From positions 1-44,385 of the forward strand of contig CAMYOG010000043.1 of NCBI GenBank assembly GCA_947259925.1: a DNA stretch of 44,385 nt, in the 5' to 3' direction. Positions within the stretch are counted from its first letter, which is position 1. Every line of letters starts with the position of its first letter. The position numbers were made by a program, and so were the translations under genes. The DNA is from Thermoanaerobaculia bacterium. Lineage in GTDB: Bacteria; Acidobacteriota; Thermoanaerobaculia; Multivoradales; JAHEKO01. Positions 14,352 through 23,030 of this stretch are shown piece by piece. The notes beneath the pieces are model-generated. The model did no database searches, had not been told where the DNA came from, and saw nothing but the letters and a program-made list of their open reading frames with translations.

Positions 14352-15286
14352 CCGAAGGTCTCTCCAGCCGTGAGCCGCTCGCCGTTGACGAACTCGGCCG
14401 CCGAGAGCGCCTTGCGGCCGGGGCGCTGGAGACGCTCGATGCCGAACACGCTGCCGCCGCCGCAGGCGACGGCGAGCCGGTCGTCCCGGAGCCCGAGAAT
14501 CTCACCGGCAGCTGCGTCGGTCGCGGACTCGGCCACCTCTCCCCAACCGATCTTGACCGGCAGGTCGCGCAAGGTGGCCGTGAGCCCGGGCCAAGGGGTG
14601 TAGGCGCGCAGGCGGTTGAAGATCGCGTGCGCGTCGAGCCCCCAATCCACCCGCCCATCCTCCTTGGTCAGGAGCGGCGCGAACGTGGCGAGCTCGTCGT
14701 CCTGGCGCCGCGGCTCGAGCTCGCCGGCTTCGAGCAGACTGATCGTCTCGACCATCAGCTGGGCGCCGATCGTCGCCAGGCGCTCGCCGAGCTCCGGCGA
14801 CGTCTCTTGGCCACCGATCGGCGTCGACCTCTGCAGGAGGATCGGCCCGGAGTCGAGCTCCTTCTCCATCAGCATGGTCGTCACCCCGGTCTCGGTCTCG
14901 CCGTTGGCGATCGCCGCCTGGATCGGCCCGGCACCTCGATAGGCCGGCAACAGCGAGCCGTGCAAGTTGACGCAGCCGAGTCGGGGCAGCTCGAGCAGCC
15001 ACTCGGGAAAGATCTGTCCGAAGGCGACCACCACCGCCACCTCGGGCGCTTCGCCGCGGGCCAGCTCCCGGAAGCTCGGTGCCCGCACCCGTCGCGGCTG
15101 CGAGATCGGAATCCGACGCTCGAGCGCCCACTCCGCCACCGGTGGCTCCCGCAGCTTCTGTCCCCGCCCCACCGGTCGTGCCGGTTGGGTGACCACTCGC
15201 GCCGGTGCCCTCCCCGCCGCCTCCAGGGCGTCGAGCGTCGGTACGGCGAACGCCGGCGTTCCGAAGAAGAGGATCTTGCCGCTCAT
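14348..15286 (-). CDS. fmt: Methionyl-tRNA formyltransferase
   Basis: A 312-residue enzyme that formylates initiator Met-tRNA using 10-formyl-THF. MSGKILFFGTPAFAVPTLDA gives the start at 15286. The catalytic block VNLHGSLLPAYRGAGPIQAA carries the Asn and His, and ELDSGPILLQ the Asp. VVVAFGQIFPEWLL and PWPGLTATLRDLPVKI complete the N- and C-terminal domains. The length is standard. No deformylase (def) gene precedes it, unlike many genomes; upstream lies a PIN remnant instead. A candidate -10 (TACTCT, plus strand AGAGTA at 15297-15302) lies just ahead of the gene. Confidence 0.95.
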   Translation of the reverse strand: MSGKILFFGTPAFAVPTLDALEAAGRAPARVVTQPARPVGRGQKLREPPVAEWALERRIPISQPRRVRAPSFRELARGEAPEVAVVVAFGQIFPEWLLELPRLGCVNLHGSLLPAYRGAGPIQAAIANGETETGVTTMLMEKELDSGPILLQRSTPIGGQETSPELGERLATIGAQLMVETISLLEAGELEPRRQDDELATFAPLLTKEDGRVDWGLDAHAIFNRLRAYTPWPGLTATLRDLPVKIGWGEVAESATDAAAGEILGLRDDRLAVACGGGSVFGIERLQRPGRKALSAAEFVNGERLTAGETFG

Positions 15287-15344
15287 CCCACGAGTCGAGA
15301 GTACTAGCCCCACGGCATAGGAGAAAGCTGGTGAGAACGTCGGG

Positions 15345-15527
15345 CTAAGAGTGCCTGTCCCGCTCGGCTTCGTGCATTGCCGGCAGCTCGTGAACCTCGC
15401 CGGCGGCGGCGAGAAAGGGGTCGACGGTTCGGACCGAGCCGTAGTGGCGGCCGTGCTCGAAGTCCTCGGACAGGATCTCGGGCAGGGCGTTGACCTCGGC
15501 GTAGGCCCAGAGGCGGACGTCGAACCA
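15345..15527 (-). pseudogene. C-terminal fragment of a PIN-domain toxin
   Basis: An open stretch of 60 codons and a stop reads WFDVRLWAYAEVNALPEIL then SEDFEHGRHYGSVRTVDPF. This is the usual end of a VapC-like PIN domain: the third catalytic Asp in WFDxxLWA, the fourth acidic site in LSEDF.HG, and the closing NPF-like VDPF. An in-frame TAG at 15528-15530 sits right before it, and no start codon, first Asp, Glu or antitoxin is found upstream. The 5' part has been lost. A long palindrome begins about 35 bases further upstream. Confidence 0.72.
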
Positions 15528-15561
15528 CTACAGCCCCTACGCCGAGGCGCCACGGAGCAAG

Positions 15562-15632
15562 GGTGCCAGGCCTGCAAGATGCAAGTTGCACTCAGCTCTC
15601 GGCCTCAGCTTGCATCTTGCAGGCCTGGCACC
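15562..15632. repeat. Long palindrome 1, REP-like
   Basis: Two perfect 24-nt arms (15562-15585 and 15609-15632; outer end GGTGCCAGGCCTGCAAG) flank a 23-nt loop. The loop ends in GCCTCAG directly before the right arm. It starts 15 bases behind the ftsK stop codon. No T-tract follows on either strand, so it is not a standard intrinsic terminator. It shares outer-tip and inner sequence with the palindromes at 26206 and 29161. Confidence 0.85.
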
Positions 15633-15647
15633 TCTTCTCGTGCGGCC

Positions 15648-18035
15648 CTACTCCTGGGCGAGATGCTCGTCGATCTCTTCGAAGTAGTTCTTCGGCACCA
15701 GGACCTTGCGCGGCTTGCTTCCCTGGGGCGGGCCGAGCAGGCCCTCGCGCTCCATGATGTCGATCAGCCGCGCGGCGCGCGAGAAGCCGACCCGCAATCG
15801 GCGCTGTAGAAAGCTCGCCGACGCCTGGCGCTCGGCGACCACCAGGCGCGCCGCGGTGTCGAACATGTCGTCGTCGTCGCCGCCGCCGCCGGCGCTCCCC
15901 CGCTCCTCCTCGGCCGATTCGAGCACCTTCGGATCGAGCTCGGGCTTGCCACGCTTCTTGAGCCAGCGGACCAGCGCGGCGGTCTCCTGCTCGGTCACCA
16001 GCGAGCCGTGGAGTCGCGCGACGCGCGATGTTCCGGGCGGCATGAAAAGCATGTCGCCCTTGCCCAGGAGCTTCTCTGCGCCGACCTGATCGAGGATGGT
16101 GCGCGAGTCGTGGCGGGTGGCGGTCGCGTAGGAGATGCGGCACGGAAAGTTGGCCTTGATGGTGCCGGTCAGGACGTCGACCGAAGGCCGCTGGGTGGCG
16201 ACGATCAGGTGCAGGCCGACGGCGCGGGCCATCTGCGCTAGACGGGCGATCGACGACTCGACGTCGGAGCCGGAGACCATCATCAGATCGGCGAGCTCGT
16301 CGATCACGATCACGTAGTACGGCAGCGGCCGGAGGTCGTCATGGGTGATCGCCGACTCGCCCTCGTTCAGAGAGAGTCGTTGCTGCACCTCGGGGTCCTG
16401 GATCGCTCGGTTGTAGAAATCGATCGAGCGAACGTGGACCTCGGCCAGCAGCCGGTAGCGCCGCTCCATCTCGGCCACCGCCCAGCGCAGCGCGTTGGCC
16501 GCCTTCTTCGGCTCGACCACGACCTCGGCCTTGAGGTGCGGGATGTTCTTGTAGACACCGAGCTCGATCCGTTTCGGATCGATGAAGATGAACTGGACCT
16601 GTTCACGCGTCGCCTTGTAGACGATCGAGGTGATCATGCTCTGCAGGCCGACGCTCTTACCCGACCCGGTGGCGCCCGCCACCAGCAGATGGGGCATGGT
16701 CGCCAGGTCCGAGTAGTGCGGCTCGCCGTGGATGGTCGTCCCGAGTGCCATGGTGAGCGGCGACGGAGACTTGGCAAAGCCTTCCTGATCGAGCAGATGG
16801 CCGAGGTGGATGACCGCTCGTTTCGTGTTCGGCACTTCGATGCCGAGGGTCGACCGCCCGGGCATCCGATCGATGCGCACCGACTCCGCTTTGAGCGCCA
16901 GCGCCAGATCGTCCTGCAGATTGACGATCTGACTCACCTTGACGCCCGGCGCCGGCTGGAACTCGAAGACCGTGATCACCGGCCCCGGACTGATGCCGTC
17001 GACGGCCCCCTCGACCCCGAACTCGGCACACCGGGAACGGATCACCTCGCCGAGCCGAACCAGCTCGGTCTCGCGGATGTTCGACACGACCGGCTCGAGA
17101 TTGAGCAGATTGAGCGGCGGTAGCTCGGCCTTGGGAGCGTCCTCGTGCTTGAACGCGATTCGTCGCTGCGGCCGCTTCGCCTCGGCTCTCGCCCTGCGTC
17201 TAGCCGGCTGCTCGGGAGGTGCCTCCTCGATCTCCGGCTCGACGCTGACCCGGCGGATCGAATAGTCCGGCTGGCCGTCTTTGCGCTTGACGCGCAGCGG
17301 CAGGTCGAGCGCCGGGGCGATGCCGGCTCCGACCGCGACCCCGGACTCCTGGCTCTGCGCGACCCGCTGCATGTGCTTCGCGACCACGCGCCGGCGAGCC
17401 TCGCCCTTGCGGAAGCGCTCCTGTTGGCGGGACCAGCTCAGGATGCCCCGATCCCACGCGCGCCGCAGGCGCGCGCTCCAATCACGGACCAGGTCTTCGA
17501 GAGTCGACTGCACCAGCAGGGCGATGCCGATGGCGACGAACGCCACACAGACCAGGAAGGCGCCGGTGAAGCCGAGCTGGCGGGTGAGGCCGGAGGCCGC
17601 GAGCCGCCCGATCGCGCCACCCGAATCGATCTCGATGCCGCGCCAGACGATCTTGCCGACGGTCAGCTGCAGCAGCCCGGGCAGCGAGAGCAGGACGACC
17701 GCCGCACCGATCCCCCGGCCGGCGATCGGCGGCAGTGAGCGACGCCGCACGCGGCGCCAGCCGGCGACGCTCAAGAAGAGGGGCAGGGCGAGGCAGCAGA
17801 TCCCGACCACGCCGAAGGCGACCGCGGAGATCTGAGCACCAATCGGTCCGACCAGGTTGTGGAGCCTGGAGCCGCCGCTGAGCTCGAACAGCAAGCTCGG
17901 ATCCTCGGGGTGATAGGTGACGAAGCTGAGCGCGGTCAGGACCGCCAGCAGGAGCAGGGCGATGCCGGTCAGCTCCGCACTCTTGTCGGGCGGTAGCCGC
18001 GGGCGAGCGGACTTCGGGCTTGCGGACTTGGCCAA
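15648..18035 (-). CDS. ftsK: DNA translocase FtsK
   Basis: A 795-residue membrane-anchored DNA motor for chromosome dimer resolution and segregation at the septum. Residues 20-180 hold four hydrophobic segments (for example LTGIALLLLAVLTALSFV and FLVCVAFVAIGIALLVQ). A charged linker follows, then the motor: Walker A VAGATGSGKSV at about 453, Walker B YVIVIDELADLMMVSGSD at about 573, and the translocase block PSVDVLTGTIKANFPCRIS. The C-terminal winged-helix gamma domain (ASASFLQRRLRVGFSRAARL, then LLGPPQGSKPRKVL) reads KOPS-type sites. The start is TTG 18035. The linker is short compared with Escherichia coli FtsK. Confidence 0.95.
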   Translation of the reverse strand: MAKSASPKSARPRLPPDKSAELTGIALLLLAVLTALSFVTYHPEDPSLLFELSGGSRLHNLVGPIGAQISAVAFGVVGICCLALPLFLSVAGWRRVRRRSLPPIAGRGIGAAVVLLSLPGLLQLTVGKIVWRGIEIDSGGAIGRLAASGLTRQLGFTGAFLVCVAFVAIGIALLVQSTLEDLVRDWSARLRRAWDRGILSWSRQQERFRKGEARRRVVAKHMQRVAQSQESGVAVGAGIAPALDLPLRVKRKDGQPDYSIRRVSVEPEIEEAPPEQPARRRARAEAKRPQRRIAFKHEDAPKAELPPLNLLNLEPVVSNIRETELVRLGEVIRSRCAEFGVEGAVDGISPGPVITVFEFQPAPGVKVSQIVNLQDDLALALKAESVRIDRMPGRSTLGIEVPNTKRAVIHLGHLLDQEGFAKSPSPLTMALGTTIHGEPHYSDLATMPHLLVAGATGSGKSVGLQSMITSIVYKATREQVQFIFIDPKRIELGVYKNIPHLKAEVVVEPKKAANALRWAVAEMERRYRLLAEVHVRSIDFYNRAIQDPEVQQRLSLNEGESAITHDDLRPLPYYVIVIDELADLMMVSGSDVESSIARLAQMARAVGLHLIVATQRPSVDVLTGTIKANFPCRISYATATRHDSRTILDQVGAEKLLGKGDMLFMPPGTSRVARLHGSLVTEQETAALVRWLKKRGKPELDPKVLESAEEERGSAGGGGDDDDMFDTAARLVVAERQASASFLQRRLRVGFSRAARLIDIMEREGLLGPPQGSKPRKVLVPKNYFEEIDEHLAQE

Positions 18036-18063
18036 AGTTTTCGACCCTTTCTTGGGTAGCGAA

Positions 18064-18093
18064 ACTCTAGCATTGATAGACGATTAGCAGCAA
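18064..18093 (-). promoter_or_regulatory. Candidate ftsK promoter
   Basis: On the minus strand TTGCTG (18088-18093) and TAGAGT (18064-18069) are 18 bases apart, with a TG extension (TGCTAGAGT). The predicted start is about 20 bases before the TTG start codon of ftsK. rsmA ends at 18098, so this element lies in the 62-bp gap. Confidence 0.4.
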
Positions 18094-18097
18094 TTCC

Positions 18098-18943
18098 CTA
18101 CAAAGTGCTTGAGGGTAGGCCGGCGGTTGCATCCACAAACCAGCGGTGGAGCCGGACGAACTCCTCGACGCCGAGCGCCTCCGCCCGCGCCAGGTTGCCG
18201 AGCGACAGCTCCGCGATCGCGGCGTCGGCGCGCTCTCTCCCCCAGGCGCCGGCGAGCGAGTTGCGCAGGGTCTTGCGCCGCAGGGCGAACGCCGCGCGCA
18301 CCGTGCGCGCGAAGCTGGGCAGCTCGGCGAACGGCACCGGCGGCTCGACCATCTCGAAGCCGACGAAGGCGCCGTCGACCTTCGGCGGCGGCCGGAAGGC
18401 GGCGCGCGGGACGGTGCCCAGACGGAGGGTTCGGGCGCGCACGGCGACCAGGACGCTCAAAGAGCCGTACTCCGAGGTGCCGGGCGTTGCCACCAGCCGC
18501 CCCGCCACCTCCTTCTGCACCAGGAAACCCGCCCGCGGGACCGATCGAGCCCTCACCAGGAGCCGTTCGATCAGAGGCGTCGCGACGTTGAACGGCAGGT
18601 TTCCGGTGACGAGCGCGCCCTCGGGGAGTCCTTCCCAGGGCAGCTGGAGGGCGTCGCCCACGATCAGGGCGAACTGGGCCTCTCCGAGCCGCCGGCGGAG
18701 CTCGAACGCCCATTCCCTATCGACCTCCCACGCCCAGAGGCGCGCTCCCCGCTCGAGCAGAGCGCGGGTCAGAACCCCGCCGCCGGGGCCGATCTCCACC
18801 ACGCGCTCTCCCGCGGGGCGCAGAAAATCGATCAGCTCGACACAGCGGGACGCCTCCGTCAGGTGGTGCTGACCCAGCGGCTTCCTGAGCGGCGGTTGTC
18901 CCACCTCGGTACGATATCTCGCATCGGCAGTGTTGCATTTCAC
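18098..18943 (-). CDS. rsmA: 16S rRNA A1518/A1519 dimethyltransferase RsmA (KsgA)
   Basis: A 281-residue SAM-dependent enzyme that dimethylates two adenines in the 3' hairpin of 16S rRNA, a late 30S maturation step. PLGQHHLTEASRCVELIDFL is at the N-terminus, then VVEIGPGGGVLTRALLERG (SAM loop), VGDALQLPW and ALVTGNLPFNVATPLIERL. The catalytic NLPY motif here reads NLPF, a tolerated variant. AFRPPPKVDGAFVGFE and LRRKTLRNSLAG follow. The ATG at 18943 is used; a GTG at 18904 just before GQPPLRKPLGQ is an equally possible start. Confidence 0.92.
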   Translation of the reverse strand: MKCNTADARYRTEVGQPPLRKPLGQHHLTEASRCVELIDFLRPAGERVVEIGPGGGVLTRALLERGARLWAWEVDREWAFELRRRLGEAQFALIVGDALQLPWEGLPEGALVTGNLPFNVATPLIERLLVRARSVPRAGFLVQKEVAGRLVATPGTSEYGSLSVLVAVRARTLRLGTVPRAAFRPPPKVDGAFVGFEMVEPPVPFAELPSFARTVRAAFALRRKTLRNSLAGAWGRERADAAIAELSLGNLARAEALGVEEFVRLHRWFVDATAGLPSSTL

Positions 18944-18962
18944 TCTGGATTCACGGCTCCTT

Positions 18963-18971
18963 TGCTAAGGT
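18963..18971 (+). promoter_or_regulatory. Extended -10 of the GGDEF gene
   Basis: TGCTAAGGT provides TG-N-TAAGGT, 26 bases before the ATG at 18998, with a GGAG ribosome site at 18987-18990. It lies in the 54-bp gap to divergent rsmA. No convincing -35 is seen. Confidence 0.35.
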
Positions 18972-18997
18972 TCTCAAGGAGCTTGTGGAGTGAGTAA

Positions 18998-20131
18998 ATG
19001 ACGAGGTTCCACTGCCTGGAACCCGCTGAGCTCGAGGCGTTTCTCGAGCGTCGGCGGGCGACACCCGCGTTCGGCCGGGATATGAGCCTGGCCGAGAACC
19101 TGAGCACAGTGCTCAGAAAGGCGAACGAGTTCGTGCCGTCGGAGGCCGGCTCGATCCTGCTCGACAACCCGAACGCCAAGCGCTCCGACCGGTCGCAGAA
19201 CTCGCTCACCTTCATCGCCTCGTTCGGCGATGCCTCGGAAGTCCTGCTCGGCAAGGAGATCTCGGCGGTCGACGGCATCGCCGGTCACGTCTACCGGGAG
19301 GGGAGATCGTACAGCGCCTCCAACCCGAGCGACGACGAGCTCTTCTACCCGCTCTTCGACGAGGACAACCAGTATCAGACCCGCTCGCTGGTGGCGATCC
19401 CGATCCGGATCGAGCAGGAGGTGTGCGGCGTGCTGGAGCTGGTCAACCGCAAGTTCACCGACGGCGGCTACACGCAGCACGACGTCAACCTGCTCGAGAT
19501 CTTCGCCGGCTTCATCTCGGTGTCGATCCAGAACGTGCTCGACGGCCGGCAGGCGCAGGAGATCGCCAAGCGCGACAATCTGACCGGGCTGTTCAACGAT
19601 CGCTTCCTCCACATCGCTCTTTCCGGCGCGATCGAGCGCTGCCGCAGCCAGGACCAGGATCTGGTCCTGCTCTTCCTCGACCTCGACTTCTTCAAGCGCG
19701 TGAACGATTCCCACGGTCACCTGGCCGGCAGTCAGGTCCTGCAGGAGGTAGGGCACCTGCTCCGGCAGTTCGAAAAGGGCCGCGAGTTCATCGCCGCGCG
19801 CTACGGCGGCGACGAGTTCGTGCTGGTCCTGCCCGGCTGCAACCTCGGCGAGGGGATCGAGGTAGCGGAGACGATCCGCGAGGAGATCGTCTCGACCACC
19901 TTCTGCTCGGTGCGTGGCGAGATCCAGCCCGATCCGCTCTACCTGACCGGCATCACCTGCTCCGTCGGAGTCGCCTCGCTCCGCCATCACCTAGCTGGGG
20001 AGATGTCGCCCGAGCGCTGCAAGAGCACCCTGCTGCGCCTGGCCGACTCGGCGATGTACGTGGCCAAAGAGACCGGGCGGAACCGGACCGCCACGGCGAG
20101 CGAGCCGGTCCGGCGGCGCGAAGTGGGCTGA
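18998..20131 (+). CDS. GAF-GGDEF diguanylate cyclase
   Basis: A 377-residue soluble protein. Residues about 28-180 form a GAF domain (FVPSEAGSILLDNPN, ISAVDGIAGHVYREGRSYSA, YQTRSLVAIPIRIEQEVCGV, LELVNRKFTDGGYTQHD). A GGDEF domain (about 190-355) follows, beginning AKRDNLTGLFNDRFLH, with the metal site LLFLDLDFFKRVNDSHGHL and active loop AARYGGDEFVLVLPGC. It should make cyclic di-GMP under GAF control. The RxxD product-inhibition site normally just ahead of the active loop is absent (the stretch reads GREFIAARYGG), so feedback inhibition at that site is unlikely. The GAF ligand is unknown. Confidence 0.92.
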   Translation: MTRFHCLEPAELEAFLERRRATPAFGRDMSLAENLSTVLRKANEFVPSEAGSILLDNPNAKRSDRSQNSLTFIASFGDASEVLLGKEISAVDGIAGHVYREGRSYSASNPSDDELFYPLFDEDNQYQTRSLVAIPIRIEQEVCGVLELVNRKFTDGGYTQHDVNLLEIFAGFISVSIQNVLDGRQAQEIAKRDNLTGLFNDRFLHIALSGAIERCRSQDQDLVLLFLDLDFFKRVNDSHGHLAGSQVLQEVGHLLRQFEKGREFIAARYGGDEFVLVLPGCNLGEGIEVAETIREEIVSTTFCSVRGEIQPDPLYLTGITCSVGVASLRHHLAGEMSPERCKSTLLRLADSAMYVAKETGRNRTATASEPVRRREVG

Positions 20132-20158
20132 GCGGAGCGTTTCCGGCCGGCGACCGCG

Positions 20159-20167
20159 TGCTACGCT
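20159..20167 (+). promoter_or_regulatory. Extended -10 of the sulfatase gene
   Basis: TGCTACGCT gives TG-N-TACGCT, with a predicted start about 10 bases before the ATG at 20184. No Shine-Dalgarno site is seen in the short leader. No clear -35 is present. Confidence 0.3.
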
Positions 20168-20183
20168 GCCGCCGGGCCTCGGC

Positions 20184-21554
20184 ATGCGAAGCGGAGCCAG
20201 GATCAGACATCTGTGCGTGGCTCTGGCAGCCGCCCTCGGCCTGAGCGGCAGCGGGCCGCTCGCCGCCCGGGAGCCCGAGCCGCTCAACGTTCTCCTGGTC
20301 GTCTTCGACGACATGCGCGGCACGCCGACCCAAAGGCCGGTCGAGCAGCCGAACCTGGACCGGTTCGCCGAGCGCTCGATGGAGTTCGCTGCCGCCTACG
20401 TCCAGCAGGCCGCCTGTAACCCGAGCCGCACGTCGATGCTGACCGGCCTCCGGCCGAGCACCACCGGCATCGTCGACAACCAGGTCTTCTACCGGCGGCT
20501 CCTGCCCGACGTCGTGACTCTGCCGCAGCTGTTCCTCGCCAACGGCTACTTCACCGCCAATGTCGGCAAGATCTTCCACAAGGGGCAGGTCTGGCGCGAT
20601 CGCAACACCTGGCGCTCGCAGTCGTTCCCGACCGGGCGCCGGATCGGGCTCAAGGGCACGGGCCGCCGGGTGACCGGCGGCCGGTTCAAGAACGACCGCT
20701 GGCTGGCGGCTCGGGGCACCGATACCGACCAGCCGGACGGCGCCGCCGCGGTCGTGGCGATCGAGCTGCTCGAAGAGGTGCGGGACGAGCCGTTCTTCAT
20801 CGCGGTCGGCTTCCGCAGGCCGCACCCGCCGTACCGCGCGCCGAAAGCCGACTTCCGGCGCTACAAGCTGCCGAGCTTTCCGAGCAAATGGGACGATCCG
20901 CCGGGAGTGGAAGCTCCGTCCGCGGTGATCCCCAACCGGACGACCGCCGGCGTCCTGAGCACCATGACCCTGCGCGACCGGCGAGAGCTGATGCGTGGCT
21001 ACCACGCCAGCACCACCTTCGCCGACCGTCAGTTCGGCAAGCTGATCGACGCCCTCGATCGCCTCGGTCTCTGGGACTCGACGATCGTCGTGGTGGTCTC
21101 CGACCACGGCTATCATCTCGGCGAGCACGGCTGGTGGGGCAAGAGCACCCTGTTCGAGGAGTCGCTGCGGGTGCCGCTCCTGGTGCACACACCGCGCGCG
21201 CGTACCGCCGGCAAGCGAACGACCAGGACGGTCGAGCTACTAGATCTCTACCCGACCCTTGCCGATCTCGCCGGGCTCGAGGCGCCGCGAGGCCTGGAGG
21301 GACGGAGCCTCCGCCCGCTGATCCGCAATCCGAGCCGACCCTGGTTCCCGGCGTTCTCGCAGGAGAACCGCGGCGACACGATCGTCAGCTCGGTTCGGGA
21401 CGACCGCTGGCGCTACAGCGTCTTCGGACCGGGACCGGACGACGTCGAGCTCTACGATCTGGTCGACGACCCCGCCCAGAAGGTCAATCTGGCCGGGAAT
21501 CCGGCCTACGCCGCGATCGAATCGGCCCTCGCCGAGCTGCTCGACAGCGACTGA
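20184..21554 (+). CDS. Sulfatase, iduronate-2-sulfatase-like, secreted
   Basis: A 456-residue type I sulfatase with a signal peptide (RHLCVALAAALGLSGSGPLA). NVLLVVFDDMRG gives the first metal-binding Asp pair. The formylglycine motif C-x-P-S-R is present as AACNPSRTSMLTGLRP (Cys about 77), so a maturase would convert the Cys. VGKIFHKGQ, AVGFRRPHPPYRAPK, VVVSDHGYHLGEHGWWGK and LFEESLRVPLLV complete the metal and substrate site and match the iduronate-2-sulfatase (COG3119) group. It probably removes sulfate from exported or environmental polysaccharides; the substrate is not evident. No sulfatase-maturing enzyme or other sulfatase is in the window. Confidence 0.9.
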   Translation: MRSGARIRHLCVALAAALGLSGSGPLAAREPEPLNVLLVVFDDMRGTPTQRPVEQPNLDRFAERSMEFAAAYVQQAACNPSRTSMLTGLRPSTTGIVDNQVFYRRLLPDVVTLPQLFLANGYFTANVGKIFHKGQVWRDRNTWRSQSFPTGRRIGLKGTGRRVTGGRFKNDRWLAARGTDTDQPDGAAAVVAIELLEEVRDEPFFIAVGFRRPHPPYRAPKADFRRYKLPSFPSKWDDPPGVEAPSAVIPNRTTAGVLSTMTLRDRRELMRGYHASTTFADRQFGKLIDALDRLGLWDSTIVVVVSDHGYHLGEHGWWGKSTLFEESLRVPLLVHTPRARTAGKRTTRTVELLDLYPTLADLAGLEAPRGLEGRSLRPLIRNPSRPWFPAFSQENRGDTIVSSVRDDRWRYSVFGPGPDDVELYDLVDDPAQKVNLAGNPAYAAIESALAELLDSD

Positions 21555-21570
21555 GCGGCGGCCGTCCTTG

Positions 21571-21579
21571 TGCTACTCT
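21571..21579 (+). promoter_or_regulatory. Extended -10 of the lysine transaminase gene
   Basis: TGCTACTCT gives TG-N-TACTCT, preceded by CCTTG, with a predicted start near 21586 and a leader of about 49 bases to the ATG at 21635 (GAGGAAG ribosome site). No -35 match is clear. Confidence 0.35.
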
Positions 21580-21634
21580 GGCCAAGGGGTCGGGAGTCCC
21601 TTCTCCAACTCAATCCGACGGTGAGGAAGCAAGC

Positions 21635-22969
21635 ATGACGTTGACGCGCCAGCTGGACCGGGTCTCGCCCCAAGACGTTCACGAGCTGCTGGGAAAGCAC
21701 ATGCTGGCCGACGGCCTGTCGATGGTGCTCGACATCGAAAAGAGCCGCGGATCGGTCCTGGTCGACGCCCGCGACGGCCGCGAGATCCTCGATCTCTTCA
21801 CCTGCTTCTCGACCTGTCCGCTCGGCTACAACCACCCCGGGCTGGACGATCCGGACTTCCGCGAGCGGCTGCTGCCGGCGGCGCTCAACAAGCCGTCCAA
21901 CTCCGATCTCTACACCACCCAGATGGCCGACTTCGTCGCCGCTCTGGCGCGGACCGTACCCGACAGCTTCAACCAACGGATGTTCTTCATCGAGGGGGGT
22001 GCTCTGGCGGTCGAGAACGCCCTCAAGACCGCCTTCGACTGGAAGGTGCGCAAGAACATGGCCGCCGGCAAGGGCAAGAAGGGCCGCCAGGCGATCCACT
22101 TCCGGCAGGCCTTTCACGGCCGGAGCGGCTACACCCTGTCACTGACCAACACCGATCCGACCAAGACCGAGCTCTTCCCCAAGTTCGACTGGCCACGGAT
22201 CGACGCGCCGGCCCTCGACTTCCCTGTCACCGACGAGGTGCTCGAGCGGGTGCGCGGCGCCGAGGCGGCTGCGATCGCCCAGATCGAGCAGGCGCTGGTC
22301 GACAATCCCGACGACATCGCCTGCCTGGTCATCGAGCCGATCCAGGGCGAGGGTGGCGACCGGCACTTCCGGGGCGAGTTCCTGCGTGCGCTGCGGACAC
22401 TGGCGGACGAGAACGAGTTCCTGCTGATCTTCGACGAGATCCAGACCGGTTTCGGCACCACCGGCCGCTGGTGGTGCTTCGAGCATTTCGACGTCGAGCC
22501 GGACGTCTTCGCCTTCGGCAAGAAGACCCAGGTCTGCGGCATCTGCGCCTCGGAGCGGGTCGACGAGGTCGACTCGGTCTTCAAGGTCTCGAGCCGGATC
22601 AACTCGACCTGGGGCGGCAACCTGGTCGACATGGTGCGCTGTCACCGCTACGTCGAGATCATCGAGCAGGAGGACCTGCTGGCCAACGCGGCGCGGGTCG
22701 GCGAGCACCTGCTGGCGCGACTGGGCGAGCTGGCCGAGGCCTTCCCGGGCAAGGTGACCAACGCGCGCGGCCGCGGCCTGTTCGCGGCGTTCGATGTCGA
22801 GGACCACGCGACCCAGCGCCAGGCGATCAAGGCGATCGTCGAGCACGACACCCTGGCGCTCACTTCGGGCGAGCGTTCCATCCGCTTCCGCCCGGCGTTG
22901 ACCCTGACCACCGGAGACGTGGACGAGGCGCTGCGGCGGATCGAGCGCGCCCTGGCCACGATTTTCTAG
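21635..22969 (+). CDS. lat: L-lysine 6-transaminase
   Basis: A 444-residue class III PLP aminotransferase that moves the epsilon-amino group of lysine to 2-oxoglutarate, giving aminoadipate semialdehyde. The start is ATG 21635 (MTLTRQLDRVSPQDVHELLG). Features of the lysine-specific group are LFTCFSTCPLGYNHPGL, KPSNSDLYTTQMADFVAALA, FFIEGGALAVENALKTAFDW and HFRQAFHGRSGYTLSLTNTD. The cofactor Asp and catalytic Lys lie in LLIFDEIQTGFGTTGRWW and FAFGKKTQVCGICA (Lys about 298). The next gene encodes the dehydrogenase that would consume its product, a two-step lysine-to-2-aminoadipate route. Confidence 0.93.
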   Translation: MTLTRQLDRVSPQDVHELLGKHMLADGLSMVLDIEKSRGSVLVDARDGREILDLFTCFSTCPLGYNHPGLDDPDFRERLLPAALNKPSNSDLYTTQMADFVAALARTVPDSFNQRMFFIEGGALAVENALKTAFDWKVRKNMAAGKGKKGRQAIHFRQAFHGRSGYTLSLTNTDPTKTELFPKFDWPRIDAPALDFPVTDEVLERVRGAEAAAIAQIEQALVDNPDDIACLVIEPIQGEGGDRHFRGEFLRALRTLADENEFLLIFDEIQTGFGTTGRWWCFEHFDVEPDVFAFGKKTQVCGICASERVDEVDSVFKVSSRINSTWGGNLVDMVRCHRYVEIIEQEDLLANAARVGEHLLARLGELAEAFPGKVTNARGRGLFAAFDVEDHATQRQAIKAIVEHDTLALTSGERSIRFRPALTLTTGDVDEALRRIERALATIF

Positions 22970-23030
22970 GGCATTTCCGCACCGCCTCCACACCTTTTCC
23001 ACAGACTTTCCGCAGATCGGGAGCCTGAGC

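Noticed and set aside
18036..18066. Imperfect hairpin in the ftsK leader that could hide the ribosome site
   Set aside because: The predicted transcription start (near 18057) would leave out most of one arm, so the structure may not exist in the RNA.
22995..23003. DnaA-box-like TTTTCCACA between lat and amaB
   Set aside because: A single match to a short degenerate motif, with no cluster, AT-rich stretch or dnaA/dnaN neighbours.
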